Assembly: GCA_001897355.1 (NCBI GenBank)
Contig: MKST01000007.1
Coordinates: 310,228 to 374,227, forward strand
Source of the DNA: Solirubrobacterales bacterium 67-14
GTDB lineage: Bacteria; Actinomycetota; Thermoleophilia; Solirubrobacterales; 70-9
Direction: 5' to 3'
Length of the DNA stretch: 64,000 nucleotides
Shown here: piece after piece, positions 54,592 through 62,243 of the stretch
Numbering within the stretch: position 1 is the stretch's first letter
Layout of the letters: each line of letters begins with the position of its first letter
The notes under the pieces: model-generated
Seen by the model: only the letters and a program-made list of their open reading frames with translations
Told to the model about the DNA's origin: nothing
Databases searched by the model: none
Made by a program: the position numbers and the translations under genes

Positions 54592-56000
54592 TGACTGCTT
54601 TCCCCTTCTGCCTCGCGGGCGGCGAGCCGCTCGGCGTAATCATCAACGTTCCTCTGGTCGTTCTCGCTCACGGAGAGAGCTCCGGGCGGAATGTTGTCGC
54701 GGATCACCGCGCCGGCGCCAGTGTACGCACCATCGCCTACTTCTACCGGTGCGACCAGCATCGTGTCGACCCCGAGTTTCACGTCGGAGCCGATCTTCGT
54801 GCGGTGCTTGCGGGCGCCGTCGTAGTTGGCGGTGATCGTGCCGGCACCCAGGTTGGAGCCAGTGCCGATCTCGGCGTCGCCTATATACGAGAGGTGCGGC
54901 ACCTTCGAACCTTCACCGACCGTGGAGTTCTTGATCTCGACGAAGGTGCCCGCCTTGGCCCCATCCTCGAGCTTGGCACCCGGACGCAGATAGGCGAACG
55001 GCCCGACCGAGCAGCCTTCGGCCAGCTCGCAGAGGTTCAGGTACGAATGGACCACCTGGCAGCCCTTGCCGATCCCTGAGTCGACGATCGTCGAGTGCGG
55101 CCCGATCACCGCTTCCTCGCCGATCTCGGTCGCGCCGCGCAGCAAGGTGCCGGGTTCGATCCGCGCGTCCTGACCGATCGTCACGCCGGCGTCGATCCAG
55201 GTGGTGGCCGGATCGACGATGGTCACGCCGTCGAGCATGTGCTGGCGCAGGATCCGCTGGCGGGCCTCCGCCTCGACCACGGCGAGGTCGGCCCGGTTGT
55301 TGACCCCGAGGTTGATCGCCGGGTCTTTCGAGACATGGGCGGTTACCAGCTCGCCGCGGGAGCGCATCACCGCGATCACGTCGGTCAGGTAGTACTCGCC
55401 CTGGGCGTTGTCGCTGGAGAGCTCGCCCAGCGCGGAAGCCAGGGACTTGCCGTTGAAGACATAGGTGCCGGAGTTGATCTCGCGGATCGCCAGTTCTTCC
55501 CGGGTCGCGTCGCCCTCGGCCTTGGCCTCGACGATCTTGCGGATCGTGCCGTCGCCACCGCGGACGATTCGCCCGTAGGAGCCCGGGTCGTCGAGGATCG
55601 CGGTCATCACCGTCGCCGAGGCGCCCGACTCCTCCTGCGAAGCGAGCAGGCCGTTGATCACCTCGGCGGAGATCAGCGGGACGTCACCGGAGAGGACGAG
55701 TACCCGGGCCGAATCCTCGACGATCGCCAGCGCGGAACGGACCGCGCCGCCGGTCCCGTCCGACTCGTGCTGCTCGACCGTCTCGACCCCCTCCGGCAGG
55801 GCGTCGGAAAGGTCGCGTTCGGGCGAGACGATCACCGCGACCCGGTCGGCGCCGGCCTCACGCGCGGCCAGCACCGGCCAGGCGATCATCGGACGGCCGC
55901 AGACGGGGTGAAGCACCTTAGGCAGGGCCGACCGCATGCGGGTACCCTGACCGGCCGCCATGATCAGCGCTGTTACGGGGGGCCCGGTCACGGGAGACAT
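54588..56000 (-). CDS. glmU: Bifunctional UDP-GlcNAc pyrophosphorylase / glucosamine-1-phosphate acetyltransferase
   Basis: A 470-residue enzyme making UDP-N-acetylglucosamine for peptidoglycan. The N-terminal uridylyltransferase has LIMAAGQGTRMRSALPKVLHPVCGRPM. The C-terminal left-handed helix repeats carry the acetyltransferase site (YLRPGAKLEDGAKAGTFVEIKNSTVGEGSK in part, NYDGARKHRTKIG). The ATG at 56000 gives the expected N-terminus. Repeat copy D ends 2 nt before this ATG, leaving no ordinary ribosome site or -10 box; the transcript may carry the element in its leader. Confidence 0.95.
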   Translation of the reverse strand: MSPVTGPPVTALIMAAGQGTRMRSALPKVLHPVCGRPMIAWPVLAAREAGADRVAVIVSPERDLSDALPEGVETVEQHESDGTGGAVRSALAIVEDSARVLVLSGDVPLISAEVINGLLASQEESGASATVMTAILDDPGSYGRIVRGGDGTIRKIVEAKAEGDATREELAIREINSGTYVFNGKSLASALGELSSDNAQGEYYLTDVIAVMRSRGELVTAHVSKDPAINLGVNNRADLAVVEAEARQRILRQHMLDGVTIVDPATTWIDAGVTIGQDARIEPGTLLRGATEIGEEAVIGPHSTIVDSGIGKGCQVVHSYLNLCELAEGCSVGPFAYLRPGAKLEDGAKAGTFVEIKNSTVGEGSKVPHLSYIGDAEIGTGSNLGAGTITANYDGARKHRTKIGSDVKLGVDTMLVAPVEVGDGAYTGAGAVIRDNIPPGALSVSENDQRNVDDYAERLAAREAEGESSQ

Positions 56001-56002
56001 TC

Positions 56003-56089
56003 TAAGTCGGCGAGCTCCGCTTCGCTGCGCCCCGCCTCCAAGTTCAACCCGCCAGCCCACGGGATTCAAGAATGGTTGGGCCGGCTCCG
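56003..56089 (+). repeat. Two-hairpin dispersed element, copy D
   Basis: Plus orientation; its hairpin-1 end nearly touches the glmU start. Hairpin 1 (GGCGAGC with GCTGCGCC) has one bulge. The linker is CCTCCAAGTTCAACCCG. Hairpin 2 is GCCAGCCCA (56051-56059) with TGGGCCGGC (56077-56085) and one A-C mismatch. The loop has TCAAGAATGG. Confidence 0.8.
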
Positions 56090-56138
56090 TCGGTGGTTGT
56101 CCGAGTCACCCGCGCTGTGAAGGACTCCAGGATGCCGT

Positions 56139-56181
56139 TTGGTTCGAGTTGCTCGGCTATAACGCTTGCAAATCGAACCAA
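56139..56181 (-). terminator. Inverted repeat after the HdeD-like gene
   Basis: TTGGTTCGA (56139-56147) pairs with TCGAACCAA (56173-56181) around a 25-nt loop, 20 nt past the stop of the HdeD-like gene. It has no T run, so terminator function is tentative. Confidence 0.4.
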
Positions 56182-56200
56182 GCGGCCCGAACCGTGTCGC

Positions 56201-56758
56201 TCAGGTGTCGAGGGCTTCGGCCTTGGCTTCCTGGGAGAGGAGGATCAGGGTCCAGCCGGAGAAGATCAGGTCGATCCCGACCAGCAGGCCGATCGCCCAG
56301 TCGGCCGACTCGGGGTAGTCGACCAGGAAGATCAGGCCGATGATCAGCGAGAGGACGCCGTTGAGGCCGAGCCAGCCCGCCCCCGGGATGCCGCGCTGGG
56401 CAAAGGCCGCGGCGAGCCGGACCACGCCGGCCGCGAGGAAGTAGATGATCAGGATCAGGGTCAACGCCTTGGCGCCCTTGTCCGGATTTATCAGCAGGAA
56501 GAGACCGGCCGCGAGGGTCAGGATCGACCAGGCGATCCGGGCGATCACATTGAGCGCGCCAGGCGCGGTGAACGACCAGGCGAAGAGGAAGGCGGCCCCG
56601 ATCACGAGAATCCAGCCGATCAGCACGGTCATACCCCAGGAGGCGATGTTCGGGATCAGGACGGCGAATGCCCCAAGCAGGATCATCAGCACGCCGACCC
56701 CGGTGAACACACCGGTGCTCCGCTTCACTTCTTTCTCTACATCCTCTTCGTAGGTCAT
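56201..56758 (-). CDS. HdeD family (DUF308) membrane protein
   Basis: A 185-residue protein with six hydrophobic helices in the paired-helix layout of HdeD/DUF308 proteins (VGVLMILLGAFAVLIPN then WGMTVLIGWILVIGAAFLF, WSILTLAAGLFLLINPDKG). E. coli HdeD is tied to acid resistance; the activity of actinobacterial members is unknown. TAGGCT exactly 6 nt before the ATG indicates a leaderless transcript. It is divergent from tRNA-Gln. Confidence 0.85.
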   Translation of the reverse strand: MTYEEDVEKEVKRSTGVFTGVGVLMILLGAFAVLIPNIASWGMTVLIGWILVIGAAFLFAWSFTAPGALNVIARIAWSILTLAAGLFLLINPDKGAKALTLILIIYFLAAGVVRLAAAFAQRGIPGAGWLGLNGVLSLIIGLIFLVDYPESADWAIGLLVGIDLIFSGWTLILLSQEAKAEALDT

Positions 56759-56764
56759 GGCCAG

Positions 56765-56770
56765 AGCCTA
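56765..56770 (-). promoter_or_regulatory. -10 box for the leaderless HdeD-like gene
   Basis: TAGGCT on the minus strand ends 6 nt before the ATG at 56758. Confidence 0.5.
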
Positions 56771-56787
56771 TTCGCGCCGTCGGCGGG

Positions 56788-56793
56788 TAGAGT
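56788..56793 (+). promoter_or_regulatory. -10 box of tRNA-Gln
   Basis: TAGAGT lies 10 nt before the first tRNA nucleotide. Confidence 0.4.
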
Positions 56794-56803
56794 CCGCAGC
56801 CCT

Positions 56804-56875
56804 TCCGGGATGGTGTAATCGGTAGCACACCGGTTTTTGGTACCGGCAGTGGAGGTTCGAGTCCTCCTCCCGGAG
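56804..56875 (+). tRNA. tRNA-Gln (UUG)
   Basis: A 72-nt cloverleaf with acceptor TCCGGGA/TCCCGGA. The anticodon stem is CCGGT/ACCGG around loop TTTTGGT (anticodon TTG). The T arm is GGAGG/CCTCC around TTCGAGT, and the discriminator is G. CCA is not encoded. Repeat copy E follows 9 nt downstream. Confidence 0.95.
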
Positions 56876-56884
56876 TTCGTTTAA

Positions 56885-56967
56885 CTGCAAGTCGGCGAGC
56901 TTCGCTCCGCCTCCAAGTTCAACCCGCTCCTCCCACTCGCACTAGATGATGGTTGGGAGGGGCTCTG
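56885..56967 (+). repeat. Two-hairpin dispersed element, copy E
   Basis: Plus orientation, directly after tRNA-Gln. Hairpin 1 (GGCGAGC with GCTCCGCC, 56894-56911) has one bulge. The linker is CCTCCAAGTTCAACCCG. Hairpin 2 is GCTCCTCCCA (56926-56935) with TGGGAGGGGC (56954-56963), 10 bp with one wobble. The loop ends with GATGATGG. It could terminate the tRNA transcript. Confidence 0.85.
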
Positions 56968-57007
56968 CCTGGTGTACTTCGGGGCTTTGCCTCGCGCGCC
57001 TCGGTGT

Positions 57008-57036
57008 TTGACAATCCGGCCGATCGGCTATATGCC
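57008..57036 (+). promoter_or_regulatory. Promoter of secreted hydrolase 1
   Basis: A consensus TTGACA -35 (57008-57013) precedes TATATGCC; -10 is TATATG (15-bp spacer) or TATGCC (17-bp spacer). A palindrome TGACGTCA (57037-57044) lies at the expected start and may be an operator. Confidence 0.55.
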
Positions 57037-57085
57037 TGACGTCAGTCTCAGTCCAGGCATTTAGGGAAACTCCCGGAGGGAATCG

Positions 57086-59401
57086 ATGCGAAAGCTCGTA
57101 GTTGCAGTCGCTGTTGTCGCCATGACCTTCTTCGCCTCGGGCGTCGAAGCCCAGGCAGCCGTCACCGATGCCTTCGACGGCTCCGTCAGCTGCACCACTC
57201 AGCCGACGATTCCTTCCCCGCTGCCGAACAGCGAGTACTCCGGCCAGCGCTGGTGCGGGTCGGATACCTCCCTGCCCGGGCTCGGCAGCACGGTCGCCTC
57301 CTGGGACGGCACCCCGATCGACGTCAACTTCGCCCTGCCACCGGCGCCTGGTTCCGGCCCGGACGGCAACTACCCGGTGGTGATGATCTTCCACGGCTGG
57401 GGTGGGATGAAGTCGGGCTTCACCAGCATGCAGCGCTGGCTCGCTCGCGGCTACGCGGTCTTCTCGATGACCGATCGTGGCTTCCACGAATCCTGTGGCA
57501 GTGTCGCCGCCCGCACCGTCGGGGGCGCGGCCTGCGAAAACGGCTACATCCATCTGCTCGACACCCGCTACGAGGTGCGGGATGCCCAGTACCTGGCCGG
57601 GCTCCTGGTCGATGACGGTTTGATCTCGCCCACCCGCATCGCCACGACCGGCGGTTCCTACGGCGGCGGTCTCTCGATGGCGCTGGCCGCCCTGAAGAAC
57701 CGGGTGATGCTGCCTGACGGCACCCTGACCCCGTGGAAAAGCCCCGGCGGCACCGACATGAGCCTGGCCGTGGCCCTGCCCAGCATCCCCTGGACCGACC
57801 TGGCTTACTCGCTGGTCCCGAACGGCAACAACCTCGACTACATCGAAGACGCTTCCTACTACGGGCGCTTCGGCGTGATGAAGGAATCCTGGGTGAACCT
57901 GCTCTACACGCTCGGGCTCGCGACCGGTAATTACGTCGCTTCCGGCGGCGACCCTGGTGCGGACCTGACCGGCTGGAAGAGCCTGCTCGACGCCGGCGAG
58001 CCTTACGAGGGAAGTGATCAGGCCCAGGCGATGCTGGACGAGATCACCAGCCACCACTCGTCGTACTACATCAACCACAGCCAGGCCCCGGCCCCGCTCC
58101 TGATCTACTCGGGGTTCACCGACGACCTCTTCCCGGTCGACGAGGCGACCCGCTTCTACAACCGGACCCGGGCCCAGTACCCGAACGCGAAGATCGGCCT
58201 GCTCTTCGGGCCGAATTCCGGCCACATGCGGGGCATGAGCAAGTCCGACGTAAGCGAGTATCAGGCGAACCTCGAGAACGAGTGGGTCGACTACTACCTG
58301 AAGGACGAAGGAGCGGAACCGGCCGGGAACGTGCGAGCCCTGCTTCAGACCTGCCCGGCCAGCGCCCCGGCGGGCACCCCGTATGTCGCCGGCGATTGGG
58401 CCTCGATCTCACCAGGAGAGATCCGGCTGATCTCACCTGCCGCCCAGACCGTGTCCGCGAGCGGCGGCGACCCCCTGGTCGGCGGCATCTTCAACCCGGC
58501 ACCGACCGGCCAGGCCTGCGCGACCGCTTTGGGCGCGAAGGAGACCGGCACGGCCGACTACGAACTCGACCCCGCCCCGGCCGGCGGCTTCACGGTGCTC
58601 GGCGCCCCGACCGTGGTCGCGAAGATCCGGCAGGAAGGCGTGAACTCGCAGATCGCGGCCCGGCTGGTCGACGTTTCGGCCGACGGGATGACGAAGACCC
58701 TGATCGCCCGTGGCCTCTGGCGCCCGCAAGGTGACGGCTTCCAGGTCTTCCAGCTCCATGCCAATGGCTGGAAGGTCGAAGCGGGTCACGTGCTGCGGCT
58801 GGAACTGCTGCCGAAGGACGCTTCCGTCCCGGCCGGCATGGTTGCCAATTACGGTCGCCCGTCCGACGGACAGGTCGACGCGACCATCACCGACCTCGAC
58901 CTGCGGATCCCGGTTGCCGACCAGCCTGGTGCGGCCGGCGGCCTGGTCACCAAACCTGCCGCCAAGGTGCTGCCGGACCGGCCTGGAGTGAAGCTCGCGC
59001 CCGGATATGACGTCGACGCTCAGATTCCGATCGACGACTACAAGCCGCCGGTCAAGAACCCGGGCGTGCACCGGAAACGGCTCGTCATCGGCAAGGTGAC
59101 GGTCAAGGGCAAGCGGCTGTGGATCAGGGTCAAGTGCCCCAAGGCCGCGACCGTCTGCCCGAAATCGAGGATCACCGTGACCGGGGCAAAGCGCAGAAGC
59201 CGCGGCGTCCTCGCACGCTTCGCGAAGGTCCGGGTCAAGCCAGGCAAGGGCCGGCTGATCTCGACCCGGTTGACCAAACGAGGCCGCAAGGTGGTCCGGA
59301 ACATCAAGGGCCGGAAGCTCGCCGTGAAGGTCAGGGTGAAGCCCGGCGGCATCAAGGGCAAGTCGGTGCGGCGAGTGGCGAAGCTCGCCCGCCGTCGCTA
59401 G
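57086..59401 (+). CDS. Secreted alpha/beta hydrolase, peptidase S15/CocE-NonD type (copy 1)
   Basis: A 771-residue exported hydrolase. The signal peptide (MRKLVVAVAVVAMTFFASGVEA) is followed by an alpha/beta-hydrolase core with S191 in TGGSYGGG, an acid in FTDDLFPVDEA (about 346-347) and H380 in SGHMRGM. FHGWGG supplies the oxyanion region. The second half is an X-Pro/CocE-like beta-sandwich, then a Lys/Arg-rich beta tail. Such enzymes cut proline peptides or esters; the substrate is unknown. GGAGGG lies upstream of the ATG. First of three tandem paralogues, each with its own leader. Confidence 0.87.
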   Translation: MRKLVVAVAVVAMTFFASGVEAQAAVTDAFDGSVSCTTQPTIPSPLPNSEYSGQRWCGSDTSLPGLGSTVASWDGTPIDVNFALPPAPGSGPDGNYPVVMIFHGWGGMKSGFTSMQRWLARGYAVFSMTDRGFHESCGSVAARTVGGAACENGYIHLLDTRYEVRDAQYLAGLLVDDGLISPTRIATTGGSYGGGLSMALAALKNRVMLPDGTLTPWKSPGGTDMSLAVALPSIPWTDLAYSLVPNGNNLDYIEDASYYGRFGVMKESWVNLLYTLGLATGNYVASGGDPGADLTGWKSLLDAGEPYEGSDQAQAMLDEITSHHSSYYINHSQAPAPLLIYSGFTDDLFPVDEATRFYNRTRAQYPNAKIGLLFGPNSGHMRGMSKSDVSEYQANLENEWVDYYLKDEGAEPAGNVRALLQTCPASAPAGTPYVAGDWASISPGEIRLISPAAQTVSASGGDPLVGGIFNPAPTGQACATALGAKETGTADYELDPAPAGGFTVLGAPTVVAKIRQEGVNSQIAARLVDVSADGMTKTLIARGLWRPQGDGFQVFQLHANGWKVEAGHVLRLELLPKDASVPAGMVANYGRPSDGQVDATITDLDLRIPVADQPGAAGGLVTKPAAKVLPDRPGVKLAPGYDVDAQIPIDDYKPPVKNPGVHRKRLVIGKVTVKGKRLWIRVKCPKAATVCPKSRITVTGAKRRSRGVLARFAKVRVKPGKGRLISTRLTKRGRKVVRNIKGRKLAVKVRVKPGGIKGKSVRRVAKLARRR

Positions 59402-59454
59402 CAGCGTTCCCAGACCGCACTTCGGCGAACACCGGCGGTACCCGCAGGTCGCAA

Positions 59455-59482
59455 CTTGTCGCGTACCAGGGCGTTCTATAGA
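59455..59482 (+). promoter_or_regulatory. Promoter of secreted hydrolase 2
   Basis: CTTGTC (-35) and TATAGA (-10) with a 16-bp spacer, about 60 nt before the ATG at 59542. Confidence 0.45.
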
Positions 59483-59541
59483 GTGACCCGGCCCCGGGAA
59501 CGGCCCGAGGCAGGGAACAACAGGAGAGAACCGGAGAACCG

Positions 59542-61971
59542 ATGCGCAAGCTTGCAGTGCTTTTTGCCCTTCTGGGCAGCCTTTTCGTCGTCGCCACCGC
59601 TCAGGCGACGCCCCCCACTTCCGTCTTCGACGGCGCCCTGTCCTGCACCACGCAGGGTTCCGGCAGCTACGAAGGCCAAACCTGGTGCGGCACCGGGGTC
59701 TACAACCCGTCGGCCCAGGATCCGCCCCAGGACACCCGCAGCACGGTGAAGTCTTTTGACGAGGTGCCGATCGACGTCAACGTCGCTTTCCCCGACGAGG
59801 GCGAGTTCGGCGTCGGCCCCTACCCGCTGGTCTACATCTTCCACGGATAGGGCGGCGGCAAGATCAACTTCACGGGCATGCAGCATTGGCTGAACAAGGG
59901 CTACGCGGTCTTCTCCCAGACCAATCGCGGCTTCCATGAGTCCTGCGGTACCGACAACGCGAAGGCGGCCGACCCGATCTGCGCCACCAAGGGCTTCGTC
60001 CGTCTGGACGACACCCGTTACGAAGTTCATGACGCCCAGTACTTCGCCGGCGTCCTGGTCGACGAGGACCTGGTCCAGCCGACCAAGATCGCCGCGACCG
60101 GCGGCAGCTACGGCGGTGGCATGTCGATGGCATTGGCCGCGCTGAAGGACCGCATCATGCAGCCCGACGGCAGCTACGTCGACTGGACCAGCCCCGAAGG
60201 CACCCCGATGAGCCTCGCCGTCGCCCTGCCGGACATCCCTTGGACCGATCTGGCTTACTCGCTGGTCCCGAACGGCAGCAACATCGACTACATCAAGGAT
60301 GCCTCCTACTACGGCCCGTTCGGCGTGATGAAGCAGTCCTACGTAAACGGCCTCTACCTCAGCGGGCTCGGCGCCCCGGGTTACTACACTCCGGCCGGTG
60401 AACAGCCGGAAGCCGACCTCGCCGGCTGGAAGGCATTCATGGACGCCGGTGAGCCATACGAGGGCAAGGCAGGCGCCACCCAGATGCTGGACGAAGTGAC
60501 GCAGCACCACTCTTCCTACTACATCGACCACAGCCAGGCCCCGGCCCCGCTGCTGATCAGTTCCGGGTTCACCGACGACCTGTTCCCGGCCAACGAGGCA
60601 ACCCGGTACTACAACCGGACGCGGGCCCAGTACCCGAACTCCCCGATCGGCCTGTACTTCGGCTCCTTCGGCCACATGCGCGGTCAGAATGGCTCCGAGG
60701 TCACCAGCGCTCGGGCGGCCGTGCAAGACGAGTGGATGGACTACTACATGAAGGGCGCCGGCTCCCAGCCGGCCTCGAACGTCACGACCTGGACTCAGGT
60801 CTGCCCGAACACCGAGACCGATGGCGGCCCGTACGTGACCAGCAACTGGGTCCAACAGTCGCCGGGCGAAATCGTCATCAACGATGACGCCAGCCAGACC
60901 ATTCAGCCGAATGGCGGCGACCGGGCGGCTGGAGCCGCCTTCAACCCGGCTCCTTCGGGTGTGGCCTGCGCCACGCCTTCCGGCGCAGTCGAGGCCGGAA
61001 CCGCGGATGTCGAGTCCGACGCGGCCCCGGCCGGCGGCTACACGGTGATGGGTTCACCGACCGTGATCGCCAAGTTCACCTACAGCGGAGACAACCCGCC
61101 TCAGGTGGCGGCGCGGCTGGTCGACGTCACCGCAGACGGCTCCAAGAAGACCCTGGTGAACCGTGGGGTCTGGCGCCTGAACGGCACTGGCTTCCAGGTC
61201 TTCCAGCTCAACCCGAACGGCTGGCACGTGGACGAGGGTCACAAGCTCCGCCTGGAGCTGTTGCCCTTCGACGGCGGCAACGCCAACCCGAGTGCGGTGC
61301 TGTCCAACTTCAGCCGTCCGACGACCGGCGAGCCGGCGATCACGGTTGAAGACGCCCAGCTGAGGGTTCCGGTTCGGGAATCCCCCGGCGCCCTGAACGG
61401 CCTGGTCAAGGCTCCGGCCAAGCGGGTCATGCCGGGTCGTCCCAGTGTCGAGTTGGCCCCGGGCAACGAGTCGATCGGCTCGCAGTCGATCGCCGAGTTC
61501 GTGTCCGAGACGTTCCCGTGCCCCGACGGCACGAGCGGCCCCGGTGGCGGCGACTGCACGCCGAACCCGAACCCGGTGATCGGCAAGATCAAGGTGGTCA
61601 AGGCCACGGTCAAGGGCAAGGTCCTGACCGCCCGCGTCTCCTGCGCCGGCTCGAACGACTCTTGCGCCGACGCCAAGGTGTCCTTCAAGGGCGCCCCGAA
61701 GAAGGGCAAGAAGGGTAAGGGCGTCGTGCTCGCCACCAAGGGCAACGTGACCGCCCCGGCCGGCAAGACCGTCGCGGTCAAGTTCAAGCTGACCGCCAAG
61801 GCCCGCAAGCTGTTCAAGGACAGCAAGAAGCGCAAGGTCGTGCGCAAGCGCGGCAAGAAGCGGATCAAGGTCGTGAAGGTGAAGGGACTCAAGTCGCTGC
61901 GGACCCAGGTCCTGATCGGCGGCAAGAAGTCCGGCTTCGTGACCGTGAAGCGGAACGGCAAAGTCAAGTAG
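59542..61971 (+). pseudogene. Secreted alpha/beta hydrolase (copy 2) with in-frame TAG at codon 103
   Basis: An 809-codon frame with signal peptide, S189 in TGGSYGGG, FTDDLFPANEA, FGHMRGQ and a Lys-rich beta tail like copy 1. At 59848-59850 the conserved FHGWGG tryptophan codon TGG is TAG; the frame is open on both sides. No nearby restart would keep the signal peptide. Either the gene is dead, it is read through, or the base is wrong. The rest of the sequence has no other lesion, which argues for a very recent change. A strong hairpin follows the stop. Confidence 0.8.
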
Positions 61972-61978
61972 GTACGAG

Positions 61979-62019
61979 CGTTTGGGTCGGCACCGGTGGA
62001 TCTGGTGCCGGCCCAAACG
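61979..62019 (+). terminator. Long hairpin terminator after hydrolase 2
   Basis: CGTTTGGGTCGGCACC (61979-61994) pairs with GGTGCCGGCCCAAACG (62004-62019), 16 positions with one T-G wobble and a 9-nt loop. No T run follows, a form common in actinobacteria. Confidence 0.8.
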
Positions 62020-62035
62020 TCAGTGCTACCTCAAA

Positions 62036-62130
62036 CGGAGCCCCTCCCAACCATCCTTTTCTTCGAGTGGGAGGGGCGGGTTCGCGCAAGTCCCGCCCGC
62101 CCGGGCGAGCGAAGACTCGCCCGACTGCTG
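62036..62130 (-). repeat. Two-hairpin dispersed element, copy F
   Basis: Minus orientation. Hairpin 2 is GCCCCTCCCA (62040-62049) with TGGGAGGGGC (62068-62077), 10 bp perfect. The loop has TCGAAGAAAAGGATGG on the minus strand. Hairpin 1 is GGGCGAG (62103-62109) with CTCGCCC (62116-62122). The linker is more diverged than in the others. 62131-62243 shows no further element that I can support. Confidence 0.82.
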
Positions 62131-62243
62131 TTAAGCAGTGGTAACCTGCGCGGGTCAGGGGGCGAGCCGACCGGCCCGTGCCCGTGTTTCAAAGGGAGCC
62201 GCAGGGAGCGGCGCTAACTTCAATAGGGAGAACCAGGGACCAC

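Noticed and set aside
35492-59850. TAG as a recoded sense codon, because two long frames contain it
   Set aside because: The two sites demand different amino acids (Gln and Trp), and TAG is the ordinary stop of many genes here, such as aldolase, the first AfsR-like regulator and the tetR-like gene.
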